From: Pelistega sp.
GTDB lineage: Bacteria > Pseudomonadota > Gammaproteobacteria > Burkholderiales > Burkholderiaceae_B
Reading direction: 5' to 3'
Length of the DNA stretch: 59,787 nucleotides
Assembly (NCBI GenBank): GCA_030538255.1
Contig: JAUNUI010000021.1
Location: forward strand, 1 to 59,787
Position 1 is the stretch's first letter; each line of letters begins with the position of its first letter. The position numbers and the translations under genes were made by a program. Shown piece after piece: positions 39,181 through 49,249 of the stretch. A model generated the notes under the pieces. It saw nothing but the letters and a program-made list of their open reading frames with translations. It did not search any database and had not been told where the DNA came from.

Positions 39181-39390
39181 ATTTTATAAATCTCCATCGA
39201 CTATCTTAAGCATCATCCAGGCGCACTTAAGCCTTCATCACATCGTCTTATTGTATGCTTTTTTCTTAGCGTGCGAACTCATATAACTAAGCATAAGCTG
39301 GTATTCGGTGTTATTTCAGGCCGTATCAACCTTAGTATCAAGCCAGGTAGCACGCATCAAGCCTCTATAGTCCTATCGTGCTTAGCTTCT

Positions 39391-41817
39391 CTATTCAGCA
39401 CCCACATCATCCGTAGACTTTTCATCCACAGACTTCTCATCCGCCGTTGATTTTAATCGCGCCCCTCTTACTTGCAAGCTAACCGTATCTAGCACTTGCT
39501 CCGCCTCTTGCATTAACTCAATCGTATAGCGCCCTGGTAGAATTGCCAAGGCATAAGGGTTATCTGCACTGACTTTTTCCCCATTCACCCGCCACCATAA
39601 GGGCTGCTGTACAGAGCCGCCTAATTGCTTGGCCTGCAATAAAACTTTCTGCTGCGACATGGGAATATCTGGGTCCAAGGCAATAATCATATTATCAGCC
39701 GGCGTTTCAATGAACAAGCGACTTTGTACTTGCAAAGTGTCCGCCAAACGCACCTCAGACATCTGTGTGCCTGGCAAAAAATACTCAAGGCGTTTGGGCT
39801 CCAAGTTTTCTTGAAAATGCACTTCTTGCTCAACAATGCTTGGCGGACGTGTTGGTGCAAAGCTGGCATGTTCCTTATGGAGGTACTGCATCACATCATG
39901 CCAAATCGGCCCTGCTCCTGATACGCCCGTAATATCGCGCATACTGGCCCCACTACTATTGCCAACCCACACACCGACGGTGTATGTTGATGACCAACCC
40001 ACCGTCCAATTATCACGCATATCCTTACTAGTACCTGTTTTCACGGCAGACCAGAAAGGTGTGCTTAAGGCACTATCCAAGCCGAAGGTGATCGCTCGTG
40101 CTTGACGGTCTGCCAAGATATTCCCCACAATCCAACTTGCCTCAGCGCTAAATACACGTTGTGCACCGATAGTCGTATCTTCCAGCACCTGCCCAGAATT
40201 ATGCACAAGTGCATCAACCTTTTGTTTGTACGTTGGCTCATTCGTGAGCGTATCAGCTTCTTGTATGTGCGTTAGCTCATTCGTGAGCGTATCAGCTTCT
40301 TGTACACGCGCTGGTTCATTCGTGGGTGCACCACTTTCTTGTACGAGTGCGGAATCTCTTAAGAACCATTGCACAGGGCTATAGACACCTTGGTTCGCTA
40401 AGGCACGGAAGGCATTTGTTAGACTTAACAAGTCAATATCAGCGCTGCCTAAGGCCAAACTATAGCCATAGAACTCAGCATCCTGATTCAGCGGCAAGCC
40501 AAGTTGCTTTAATACTCGCCAAAATGACTCCGCACCGACCATGGTCATCAGCCTTACTGCAGGAATATTTAAGGATGAAGCCAAAGCGGTGCGCACTGAA
40601 ACCCAGCCACGGAAATGACGGTCATAGTTCTGTGGCACATACAGACCTGTTTGTTCGGAAAGATTTAACAGCGCATCATTCAATAAAGAAGCGGCGGTGA
40701 TTCTTTGCTCATCAATCGCTTGTGCATATAGAAATGGTTTTAAGGTTGAACCGGCCTGACGTAAAGCCTGGGCATGATCAACGTGCAGCGCTGCGGTGAG
40801 CTGACCAGAAGAGCCAATATACGCGAGGATTTCGCCTGTTTGATTATGTAGCACGACCACCGCCGCATCTTGCACTTGATTGGCAAACAACTCCTGTAAA
40901 CGTTGTTGTACACGTTGCACTACAAACGCTTGCAATGGACGATAAATACTTGTCTGCAATGTCTGTCCAGCAAGAGGTGTCTGTTGCCCTTGGAGAGCTA
41001 GATAGCGACGCGCAAAATGTGGTGCCAGATGAATATCTGCAGGCATACTTACCTGCGGGTTGCGTAGCGCATTATCAATCACGCGTGCTAGAAACTGACA
41101 TGAGCCATGACGATATTCAAGCAAGGCACAAGCACGTTGTGTCAAGCGCTCTGGGCTTGCATTCGGCGCTCGGAGCATGGCCGCTATAATCGCCGATTCG
41201 GCTTGATTTAAACCACTAGGAAATTTCTGGAAATAGGTTCGGCTAGCACTAGGCACACCAATAGTCTCACCTTTTAAGGGTACAAGATTTAAATACGCCT
41301 CTAGAATCTCTTCCTTGCTCCAGGCCATCTCAAGACTTTGTGCGTAGATAATCTGCTGCAGTTTCTGACCATAGCCACGTCGCCCTCGCTTATTAGACTC
41401 CATTAACAAGCCGACCAACTGCATGCTAATAGTTGAAGCGCCACGCTGCGCTTTACCACGCAAATGATCAAAGCTGGCCTGAAACAAAGCCAAATAATCA
41501 ACCCCCCAATGTGAAAAGAAACGCCGATCTTCTGAGTCTTGTACGGCCTGGATTAATTCAGGAGAGAAGTCCTCAAGCGCAAACCAATCGACTCTGCGTT
41601 CAACAAAATTCTCCCTCAGCTGCTCCAAGACATGGCCTTGCCTATCTAAGATCGTGACATAAGAGCTAGCACTTTGCTGTTTTACGCTAGCAAAGCTTGG
41701 CACGCTGAGTGCTGCAGCATATCCCCGCATTAACACATACAATACCAAGACTATGCCAGCTAAGCCGAGCAAGAGCCTAGTCACAAGGGCGAGTGCGATA
41801 CCTCTTCTCATTATCAA
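39391..41817 (-). CDS. pbpC: penicillin-binding protein 1C
   Basis: A bifunctional peptidoglycan synthase of 808 residues with one N-terminal membrane anchor (LVTRLLLGLAGIVLVLYVL). The transglycosylase domain has VQDSEDRRFFSHWGVD (catalytic Glu) and RGASTISMQLVGLL; the transpeptidase has GSTLKPFLYA (Ser near residue 357), a SLN motif in ASSLNIPAVRL, and KTGTSKDMRDNW. A PBP1C-type C-terminal domain follows. Residues about 487-539 are four 13-residue repeats between the SLN and KTG motifs, absent from E. coli PbpC. The C-terminus has DEKS repeats. The gene lies just after yfhM, the usual pair. Confidence 0.93.
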   Translation of the reverse strand: MIMRRGIALALVTRLLLGLAGIVLVLYVLMRGYAAALSVPSFASVKQQSASSYVTILDRQGHVLEQLRENFVERRVDWFALEDFSPELIQAVQDSEDRRFFSHWGVDYLALFQASFDHLRGKAQRGASTISMQLVGLLMESNKRGRRGYGQKLQQIIYAQSLEMAWSKEEILEAYLNLVPLKGETIGVPSASRTYFQKFPSGLNQAESAIIAAMLRAPNASPERLTQRACALLEYRHGSCQFLARVIDNALRNPQVSMPADIHLAPHFARRYLALQGQQTPLAGQTLQTSIYRPLQAFVVQRVQQRLQELFANQVQDAAVVVLHNQTGEILAYIGSSGQLTAALHVDHAQALRQAGSTLKPFLYAQAIDEQRITAASLLNDALLNLSEQTGLYVPQNYDRHFRGWVSVRTALASSLNIPAVRLMTMVGAESFWRVLKQLGLPLNQDAEFYGYSLALGSADIDLLSLTNAFRALANQGVYSPVQWFLRDSALVQESGAPTNEPARVQEADTLTNELTHIQEADTLTNEPTYKQKVDALVHNSGQVLEDTTIGAQRVFSAEASWIVGNILADRQARAITFGLDSALSTPFWSAVKTGTSKDMRDNWTVGWSSTYTVGVWVGNSSGASMRDITGVSGAGPIWHDVMQYLHKEHASFAPTRPPSIVEQEVHFQENLEPKRLEYFLPGTQMSEVRLADTLQVQSRLFIETPADNMIIALDPDIPMSQQKVLLQAKQLGGSVQQPLWWRVNGEKVSADNPYALAILPGRYTIELMQEAEQVLDTVSLQVRGARLKSTADEKSVDEKSTDDVGAE
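40200..40355. repeat. 39-bp tandem repeat, four units, inside pbpC
   Basis: Units at 40200-40238, 40239-40277, 40278-40316 and 40317-40355. The middle pair shares a 28-base run starting CATTCGTGAGCGTATCAGCT; the outer two are more diverged. They encode SALVQESGAPTNE, PARVQEADTLTNE, LTHIQEADTLTNE and PTYKQKVDALVHN in PbpC, so copy-number change would keep the frame. Confidence 0.9.
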
Positions 41818-41856
41818 ACCTTATTACATCCTCGCCCACATAACCATAGCCATGAT

Positions 41857-41958
41857 CCTATCGCACCTTCACCCACATCATAGCCATGATCCTATGGCGC
41901 CTTCATCAGCATCATGAAGCAACTCCTATTGCGCCTTCACCTGCATGGCCGCATTCGG
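41857..41958. repeat. 34-bp tandem repeat, three units, across the yfhM stop
   Basis: CCTATxGCxCCTTCA recurs at 41857, 41891 and 41925, exactly 34 bp apart. The last unit is the end of yfhM with its TAG stop (41926-41928). The gene end has thus been copied twice into the gap before pbpC. Confidence 0.85.
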
Positions 41959-44900
41959 TAACTCACCATAGGTTTCGGGCGCATACAAGCCTTCAACCCG
42001 CGTACTTGGCAAGACAAAATTACCGACGGTATTCAAGCGTACTGCATATTCAACCGTATGCTTGCCACTACGCATATAGCCGTAGTAGGCACGATAAACT
42101 TCGCTCTTGCGCTCAATAAAGCTTGGGCCAGACCACCAATCAGACTCTTGTACCTGATTTTCAATAACTGAGTCACGTCCCAGGCCGCTCCCTAGAATAC
42201 TGGCACCGGCAGGAATTGGGTCGCTAACAACTGCCCATGTCATACTACTTGCCGCCTCAATCTCTAAGCGAACGCGATAGGTATCACCCACACGCCACTC
42301 ACCACTCACGGCTTGTGAAATAGGCTCAATAGTTTTCTGTATTTTATAACCAGCATATTGCGCTTCGGTATTCTCTACCGCGGCTAAAGCAGATACGGTA
42401 GCCCAGACACGCCCCTTACCTTGTAAATTCAGATCTAATTTAGCAGGAGCATCCCCTCGCCATGGCGCGAGAACCCGTTGTTTTAAACCTAAATTTTCCC
42501 AAGTATTAGCCTCGGCGTAGTCTGAACCGCTTAAGCTCATATTCACATGCCCCTCAGCGGGTACTTTCTCGAAGCTCTGCGTGAAATAGTTCATGGCTAA
42601 AATTGCCCAGAGGTTACCTGTACTTGTCCCCCAATGTCCACGATCTTGTGATTTCACCAAGCCTTGAACTAAGTAAGGAATATCTTTCGCCCAAGCAGGT
42701 TCATTCATCATCGTGAAGAGCAGCTTAGCTTGCATAACACGACGATCAATCATCATCCACCATAGCTCATCAAGACCCTCACGCTCATGAAAAACAATTT
42801 GCGTCCCTTGTCGATCTAAGCGCTGCTCAAGCGCTTGACTGATGGCCTTCAGTTGCTCAGCCTTGTTCGGATATGACTTGAAGCTACGGATAATCGTATA
42901 CAAATCAAGCAAGCTATCACTACCGTAGCTTTGATCAATCGAATAACGCTGTATCATACCGACTGTCGCCATATTATAGCGCGCCAAGGCAGCAATCAAG
43001 TTTAAGCGTAAACGACTATTTCCTTGATCAGGCATCCAATCATAGTAAGGCAAGTTACCATTGACCACTTTCTCCAAGGCACTCAACATACGCTCTTGTG
43101 CTTGTTCAGGCAGTTTGAAATCCCAACCTAATTGACGTGCATCAGCTGTGACAGCAAGTAGATAGGCGGTTAACACTGGACTACCTCGCATTTGCTGTGA
43201 GGGGAAATATTTCACTAGGCCATGCTCATCAAGGTGTACATTAATCTCATCCATCAAGGCATTCCATCGCTCTGGGTTATTTAAACCAATGGCAATGGAC
43301 GAGCGCTGTTCATAGCACGTATAAGGATATTCGATAAAAAACTGTCGTGCTCCGTCTAAGCTGGCGGCTAAGGTCGGTTGCAGATTCACTTGCATGCCAC
43401 CACGCCACTTATCATTCAGACGTAAAGCATTCTTCGGCAACTGCACATCGAGCGCAGGCACCTTCTCACCCGCCGGTACAGACATTAACTCAGACTGACG
43501 CGTTGTCACAGGTATGTGACTCACCACATCTTGTTTCACACGAATGCTATCGCGTGCTCCTGTACTGGCCTGAGCATCGAACTGCCAATTAATGGTCTGA
43601 CGGGCATCGGTATCTAGCATCTGAATCGGTAAGGTTTCCCAATACAAGGTTTGCGAACTATTCGCTGCCAATGTGACTTGTTGATCAGCGAAGCTCTGAA
43701 TTGGTTTACCCCCTCTAAGTGCTTTGGCCTTGACCGTCACTTGCATCTCTTGCGCTGTTGCATTACGCAAAGTCAATGGAGCCTGGAACTGATCTTGATC
43801 ACGTGACAGTAAGGGTAGGCCAGAAATCAATTGCAGATCTTGGGTACTCACAAAGTCAAGTTTTGCCTGGCCAAATTTATCCTGACCGAAATCAGCCACC
43901 GCCACTACTTCAAACTTGCTAATACTATCATTTAAAGTAAATTCCACATTGGCTTTACCCTGCTCGTCGAGCACCGCATCGCCCTGCCAAAAGATCAAGG
44001 TATCAAACAACTCGCGGGTTGGTGCGCGACCACCACCGCCACCCGCAGGTACGGCTTTGCGACCATAATGGCGACGCCCCACTACCTCAGATTGTGCGGT
44101 TGCTGTTTCTACAGATAATCGACGCTCACGCATCATGGCTTTATATAGATCTGTGGTGTCATTTTTTGACAGCTCTAATAAGGCTTTATCCACCACAAAA
44201 ACCGCCACATTGGCCTTAGCCGCAGGCTTGCCATCAGCAAACTGGCCTTCGATGGCGAGCTTGGCTTTCTGGCGAATCTGATAGCCCGGTTTATCCATCT
44301 GCAAATTAAGTTTCAGTTGTTGTTGCGGATTGAAGACCGAGAAACCCACTACACCAAAGCGGAATGAGGGCTTGGCCAGATCAACTAAGGCATTCGCCCC
44401 ACCTGACTCTCCTGGCTCTCTGCCCCATACCACGCCAGAATCACCTCGTTCACCACGAATCCGACCGCGTATGGCCAAGACCGACACATAAGCATTCGGC
44501 GCCCACTCTGGCTCAATCTTTAAGGTGAACTTCGAGTTCTCTTTGCCTAAAGGCATAAGGCGATAATCAATCACACCCTCACGTTCAATCGCGACTAAAG
44601 CAGTCGCCTCTTGGAATGGGATGCGCACATCGAATACAGCCTCTTCGCCAACCTCATAACTCGCTTTATTGGCGATAATATCAGTACGATCCGTATCGTT
44701 TAAGCCTAACCAATAAGCCCACTCATCCACGTAGGTACTGGTTTGTGCGGTATAGCTATTGTTCTGTGCATCCGTAACCGTGGCGGTTAAGGTAATTTCA
44801 CCCTTATGATTAAGCTGCGCTTTACATTCAAGGCGTCCGTATTCATCAGTGACGCCTTGGCAAAGTGGGCCAAGTTCTTCACTAAATTGTTGAAAATCAT

Positions 44901-47769
44901 AGGTATAAAAACCACCGAGTAAGCGCTTACGGACAACAAGATAATCGCTGCGTGTTGCGTTCACACTGACAGGCACATTCGCTTGTACTTTGCCTAATGG
45001 ATCTAGCGTTAAGACCTTAAAGTTAGCCTCCTTATTCGGCAGGTAAGCATACTCAGTTTGAATCCCGGCGAGTACGGCAGACGGCACTAAAGAAGCCGTC
45101 TGCGACAGAGTTTGAATCTGTCCATTCGGATCCATAAAGCTCACTTCCACAATCAAATCACTCGCTTGTGTTAACTTGCTTAACTCCTTAATTTCTAAAT
45201 TAACCTGCCCGTTCATATCCAGTTTTGCAGCCTGCTTATCCAAAACAATCTTACGTTTCGACTCAGCTGAGCCAGCTTGCTCGACAGAATTAAATGAAAA
45301 TTGCTTGAATTGCTCAAACTCTAGTTCGTTGGGTACCATCATGGCAGACACTTGGACCGGCAACTCAGAAGCGCCCCCCCCTACAATATAGTTCACTTGT
45401 ATATTCGCATTCACAACTTGTGGATTGATCAGTATCGAACCAAGCTGCTGCTCGCTGCTAAGTGAAATAGCACCATTTAACAAGGGTAATTTAAACTCTT
45501 CGACACGGAACTCAGCCCCCCCCTGATCATCAACAATTCTATTATTGTGCTGTAAAGATACGCGATAGATACCATTCTTGCTATTTTCTGGAATTTTCCA
45601 TTGGCTCAAGGCCTGCATGCTGCCACTTGCCGTCTTCACCCACTTCAAGGGTTGGCGTATTTCCTCATCGAATGCCGCAAACTCAATCACGAGCTCATTC
45701 GGTAAATGATCACGTCCACTCACGGGAGCCACCAGACCATCCTTGGTTTGCAAACGAATAAAGTGTTTCATCGACACGGTTTCGCCTGCTCTAAATAAGG
45801 TGCGGTCTAAGAGCGTATGGGTTATTAGCTGTGGCTCACCACCTGAATTCGAATAATTGTACTCATTCGGTAAGTTAAACATCCAAGTTTGGATACCATC
45901 GTTCCAACCACTCGAAACTAAAGCATAATCGGCTTGGCCATAGCTTTGTGGATGCTCTGCGGCAATTCGGGTACTTGCCCAGACGTTATAGCAATCCGTA
46001 ACCCTATCTTCAAACTGGAATACCCCATGCTCGTTAGTCGTGCCCTTAGCCAAAACAGTACCGTTCTCTTTAAAGAGTTGCACTTGTGCATTATTAACTG
46101 GCTGACCATCATTCAGTCGGGTCACCCAAACCAAAGCACCTTGCTCACTACACTTCAGGTGTGCCGATAAGTTCGTCACCAATACCGCACTGCGCACATA
46201 CATCGGCGCACCTGTCGATGTTAAGTGCTTACCGAGTGTACTCGAGCTTGCTTCTAAGACATAGAAACCTGGTTTATTGATAGGGACACCAATCACTTCA
46301 GCTTCGTTCTTGCTGTCGGCCAAGCTCGGTAGCTGCAACTGCACTGCCTGTTTATTATTATCTAAAAGCGCAAAATTACGAACATCAACTTCAACCTCAT
46401 TACTTTCAGCATAATTCAGTTCTAAACCTTCCAGAAAGCGCTCAATATTACTTAGGCGCATACGACCGTCTTCAAGTCGCCTCACTCGTTCCATCCAGAC
46501 AAGAGCGTCGCGATCATTCTCCACATTCAGCACGGAGACCTTGCCGGCCTCATAGGCTAAGCCTTTTAACTTAAAATCCTTCTCAATATTGCGGATAGTT
46601 AATGGTACTAGCGCCGGATGCTGCGTTAAGTCAGCACCTGGCTCAGCTTCAGCATAGGTTTCGATAATGCCGAAGTTACCAGAAGCAAATTTAAGGAGCG
46701 AAGGGAAATTATCTAATTTACTGGTAATAGGGAATTTGTCTGTATTCGCCAAAGCACGACCTGCATCATCACGCAAGCCCTTAGGTAAGGTAAGTAATAA
46801 ACTGCCGTTCGGAGCGAATGGTCCCTTGAACGTAATGGCATGTACCGCACTATCATTAAAACGACTATCTGCCGCAAAATTAACTTCTTGGCTGATTTCT
46901 TTACCATCAATCGTCAGCTTAATTAATTGACTATCTTGAGCTTTAATAGGACTATTAAAGCGCACCTCAATATCACCTAAAGGAGAGCAAAAAGCATTCG
47001 GTTTAGCGCGTGAGCAAATCATAGAAGCCGTAAACGGCCCACGTACGTGATAATTACGACTAATCGGTTTACGATTAAACCAACCATTTTCAGCTTCTAA
47101 ACCCGCTTGAATCAGCAAAGCCACTTTGCCTTGCGTGGGCAAATTACGGCTACATTGTACTAAATGTATATTCTTCTTATCATTCTCATTGTAATACATG
47201 TCTTCGAGGATGGCCTCACGGTCTTTACCTTCGACTAGGCGCACCGGGACTTGTTCACCAAGGCCTTCAATCGCGCACACAGTCTTCTCTTGTAAAGAGC
47301 TAGATTTAACGGGCGTATCGAAATTCAAGATGAATACTTGGTCTTCATCAACCGTGTCATCTTCCCAAGGGCGTGTATTTTTTAAGCGCACATCACCTGT
47401 ACTAAAGCGTATCGGTGCAATTTTCGCTAGCGCTTTGCCCTGAACATCCGTAAATTCTGGATTCACACTGGCCTGGCAGTCCATACCTGAGGTGAAAGGT
47501 TCGGGCAAGTCGAGTTGCCAGTTCTTAGTATCAGTCCACTTGGCATCACCACTAATCACTTGTCCATTGCACTCAATGATCACGGGAGCGGGTGAGTCTG
47601 TCTGTCCAAGCGCAATCACCGCCTGGCCAAAGCCGACTTTAATATTAAAAACCTCAGAGACATCGCCTTGAGGGCTAAATCGTTCAATCGCTGCCGCATG
47701 CACTTGCAAAGCGATACTTGACAAAAACAAACCTGCTAAAACTTTGCAAACCTTGCTTATCCGACTCAT
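41926..47769 (-). CDS. yfhM: bacterial alpha-2-macroglobulin YfhM
   Basis: A 1947-residue periplasmic protease-trapping protein, thought to protect the envelope where PbpC repairs it. The order is signal peptide, macroglobulin-like domains (MG), and a complement-like C-terminal half. The thioester CYEQ, at about residue 1485 in YPYTCYEQRSSIAIG, is intact, so it can covalently hold attacking proteases. A bait-like region with a Gly run (AVPAGGGGGRAPTRE) lies near residues 1240-1260. The signal peptide ends HAAA-IER with no lipobox Cys, unlike the E. coli lipoprotein, so this form should be soluble. pbpC follows 108 bases later. Confidence 0.93.
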   Translation of the reverse strand: MSRISKVCKVLAGLFLSSIALQVHAAAIERFSPQGDVSEVFNIKVGFGQAVIALGQTDSPAPVIIECNGQVISGDAKWTDTKNWQLDLPEPFTSGMDCQASVNPEFTDVQGKALAKIAPIRFSTGDVRLKNTRPWEDDTVDEDQVFILNFDTPVKSSSLQEKTVCAIEGLGEQVPVRLVEGKDREAILEDMYYNENDKKNIHLVQCSRNLPTQGKVALLIQAGLEAENGWFNRKPISRNYHVRGPFTASMICSRAKPNAFCSPLGDIEVRFNSPIKAQDSQLIKLTIDGKEISQEVNFAADSRFNDSAVHAITFKGPFAPNGSLLLTLPKGLRDDAGRALANTDKFPITSKLDNFPSLLKFASGNFGIIETYAEAEPGADLTQHPALVPLTIRNIEKDFKLKGLAYEAGKVSVLNVENDRDALVWMERVRRLEDGRMRLSNIERFLEGLELNYAESNEVEVDVRNFALLDNNKQAVQLQLPSLADSKNEAEVIGVPINKPGFYVLEASSSTLGKHLTSTGAPMYVRSAVLVTNLSAHLKCSEQGALVWVTRLNDGQPVNNAQVQLFKENGTVLAKGTTNEHGVFQFEDRVTDCYNVWASTRIAAEHPQSYGQADYALVSSGWNDGIQTWMFNLPNEYNYSNSGGEPQLITHTLLDRTLFRAGETVSMKHFIRLQTKDGLVAPVSGRDHLPNELVIEFAAFDEEIRQPLKWVKTASGSMQALSQWKIPENSKNGIYRVSLQHNNRIVDDQGGAEFRVEEFKLPLLNGAISLSSEQQLGSILINPQVVNANIQVNYIVGGGASELPVQVSAMMVPNELEFEQFKQFSFNSVEQAGSAESKRKIVLDKQAAKLDMNGQVNLEIKELSKLTQASDLIVEVSFMDPNGQIQTLSQTASLVPSAVLAGIQTEYAYLPNKEANFKVLTLDPLGKVQANVPVSVNATRSDYLVVRKRLLGGFYTYDFQQFSEELGPLCQGVTDEYGRLECKAQLNHKGEITLTATVTDAQNNSYTAQTSTYVDEWAYWLGLNDTDRTDIIANKASYEVGEEAVFDVRIPFQEATALVAIEREGVIDYRLMPLGKENSKFTLKIEPEWAPNAYVSVLAIRGRIRGERGDSGVVWGREPGESGGANALVDLAKPSFRFGVVGFSVFNPQQQLKLNLQMDKPGYQIRQKAKLAIEGQFADGKPAAKANVAVFVVDKALLELSKNDTTDLYKAMMRERRLSVETATAQSEVVGRRHYGRKAVPAGGGGGRAPTRELFDTLIFWQGDAVLDEQGKANVEFTLNDSISKFEVVAVADFGQDKFGQAKLDFVSTQDLQLISGLPLLSRDQDQFQAPLTLRNATAQEMQVTVKAKALRGGKPIQSFADQQVTLAANSSQTLYWETLPIQMLDTDARQTINWQFDAQASTGARDSIRVKQDVVSHIPVTTRQSELMSVPAGEKVPALDVQLPKNALRLNDKWRGGMQVNLQPTLAASLDGARQFFIEYPYTCYEQRSSIAIGLNNPERWNALMDEINVHLDEHGLVKYFPSQQMRGSPVLTAYLLAVTADARQLGWDFKLPEQAQERMLSALEKVVNGNLPYYDWMPDQGNSRLRLNLIAALARYNMATVGMIQRYSIDQSYGSDSLLDLYTIIRSFKSYPNKAEQLKAISQALEQRLDRQGTQIVFHEREGLDELWWMMIDRRVMQAKLLFTMMNEPAWAKDIPYLVQGLVKSQDRGHWGTSTGNLWAILAMNYFTQSFEKVPAEGHVNMSLSGSDYAEANTWENLGLKQRVLAPWRGDAPAKLDLNLQGKGRVWATVSALAAVENTEAQYAGYKIQKTIEPISQAVSGEWRVGDTYRVRLEIEAASSMTWAVVSDPIPAGASILGSGLGRDSVIENQVQESDWWSGPSFIERKSEVYRAYYGYMRSGKHTVEYAVRLNTVGNFVLPSTRVEGLYAPETYGELPNAAMQVKAQ

Positions 47770-47841
47770 TTCTAACTCCCTTAGGCGTGGCTTTATTTAT
47801 GACTACCATATCGATTTTACTTAATATCAAGTATATAGGGA

Positions 47842-47876
47842 AAAGGTCACATTTGTACGAAAAATGTGACCTTTTT
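47842..47876 (-). terminator. rho-independent terminator of the tkt-gap-pgk operon
   Basis: AGGTCACATTT pairs with AAATGTGACCT around a short loop and is flanked by A- and T-runs, so it can act in either direction. It lies about 95 bases after the pgk stop and before yfhM. Confidence 0.85.
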
Positions 47877-47924
47877 GAAACAATTTTGCTAATCTAAATT
47901 ATCTCATGCTTAAAACAAGGGGAT

Positions 47925-47994
47925 ATTAGGCGTTACGTTGCTCTAAAATCCGCTTCTAGCAAGAGCAAGATTAGGCGTTACGTTGCTCTAAAAT
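47925..47994. repeat. 25-bp exact repeat of the pgk 3' end
   Basis: The 25-mer starting ATTAGGCGTTACGTTGCTCT occurs at 47925-47949 and 47970-47994, 45 bp apart. The second copy is the end of pgk, encoding its last residues (LEQRNA) and the stop. Confidence 0.92.
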
Positions 47995-49164
47995 TTCTAC
48001 CGCTGGTAGGACTTTACCTTCTAAGAACTCTAAAAAAGCGCCGCCGCCAGTAGAGATATAGCCTACTTTATCCGCGATATTAAACTTCGCAATCGCCGCT
48101 AAGGTATCACCACCACCAGCAATAGAGAAGCCATCAGACTCAGCAATTGCACGTGAAATCGCTTCAGTACCCTTAGCAAAGCCATCAAACTCAAATACGC
48201 CCACTGGTCCATTCCAGACAATCGTACCGGCTTTTTTCAGGATATCGGCTAGCACTTGCGAAGTCTGCTCACCAATATCGAAAACCATATCATCGTCAGC
48301 GACTTCAGTGGCTAATTTAGGGGTCGCTTCTGCAGTATTAGAGAACTCTTTCGCAACAACAACATCCGTTGGAATCGGCACGCCTGCACCACGGTTTTCC
48401 ATGATACGCATCACTGCGCGTGCTTGGTCAACTTGATCAGGCTCAGCCAGTGATTTACCGATATTTAAGCCATTGGCCAACATAAAGGTGTTCGCAATAC
48501 CACCACCTACAACGAGTTGGTCTACCTTCTCTGCCAAGGATTGCAAAATAGACAACTTAGTGGAGACTTTAGAGCCGCCGACAATCGCCACTAAAGGACG
48601 CTTAGGCTCTTTCAAGGCACGACCTAAGGCACTTAGCTCAGCCTCTAGCAATGGGCCAGCACAAGCGACTGTGGCAAAGCGTGCAATCCCATGGGTTGTC
48701 GCTTCAGCACGGTGTGCGGTACCGAATGCATCATTCACATACACATCACATAATGCCGCCATCTGCTTAGACAAGTCTTCACTGTTTTTCTTCTCACCAA
48801 CATTGCAACGACAATTTTCAAGCAAAACCACGTCACCAGGATTAACATCCACGCCATCAAGCCAGTTCTGCACCAACTTCACCTCACGCCCCATCAACTC
48901 TGATAGGCGTTGAGCCACAGGCGCTAAACTATCGCCAGGGTTAATTTGCCCTTCAATTGGACGACCTAAATGCGATGTCACCATCACAGCAGCACCTGCA
49001 TCAAGCGCCATTTGAATAGCAGGCACAGAGGCGCGAATACGCGTGTCTTCGGTGATCTCACCCTTATCATTGAAAGGTACGTTTAAATCTGAGCGAATAA
49101 ATACGCGCTTACCTTTTAATTCACCAGCCTGTGCTAATGCGGATAATGTTTTTACCTTAAGCAT
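47971..49164 (-). CDS. pgk: phosphoglycerate kinase
   Basis: Transfers phosphate from 1,3-bisphosphoglycerate to ADP in glycolysis, 397 residues. Conserved parts: [63 protein letters not shown] and the C-terminal [12 protein letters not shown] with [16 protein letters not shown]. It is the third gene of tkt-gap-pgk, with an 85-bp gap from gap that contains a hairpin. Its 3' end is duplicated downstream. Confidence 0.97.
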   Translation of the reverse strand: MLKVKTLSALAQAGELKGKRVFIRSDLNVPFNDKGEITEDTRIRASVPAIQMALDAGAAVMVTSHLGRPIEGQINPGDSLAPVAQRLSELMGREVKLVQNWLDGVDVNPGDVVLLENCRCNVGEKKNSEDLSKQMAALCDVYVNDAFGTAHRAEATTHGIARFATVACAGPLLEAELSALGRALKEPKRPLVAIVGGSKVSTKLSILQSLAEKVDQLVVGGGIANTFMLANGLNIGKSLAEPDQVDQARAVMRIMENRGAGVPIPTDVVVAKEFSNTAEATPKLATEVADDDMVFDIGEQTSQVLADILKKAGTIVWNGPVGVFEFDGFAKGTEAISRAIAESDGFSIAGGGDTLAAIAKFNIADKVGYISTGGGAFLEFLEGKVLPAVEILEQRNA

Positions 49165-49190
49165 CTTTTTTTAATCCTGTAAATCTGTAG

Positions 49191-49223
49191 AAAAAACGGC
49201 ACCCTAAACTTCAGTGTGCCGTT
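49191..49223 (-). terminator. hairpin with T-run between gap and pgk
   Basis: On the minus strand AACGGCAC and GTGCCGTT form an eight-pair stem with a 13-base loop, followed by TTTTTTC. It sits between gap and pgk and may attenuate expression so that gap is made in excess of pgk. Confidence 0.7.
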
Positions 49224-49249
49224 ATATTATTACGCTAAAGACAGAGCAA

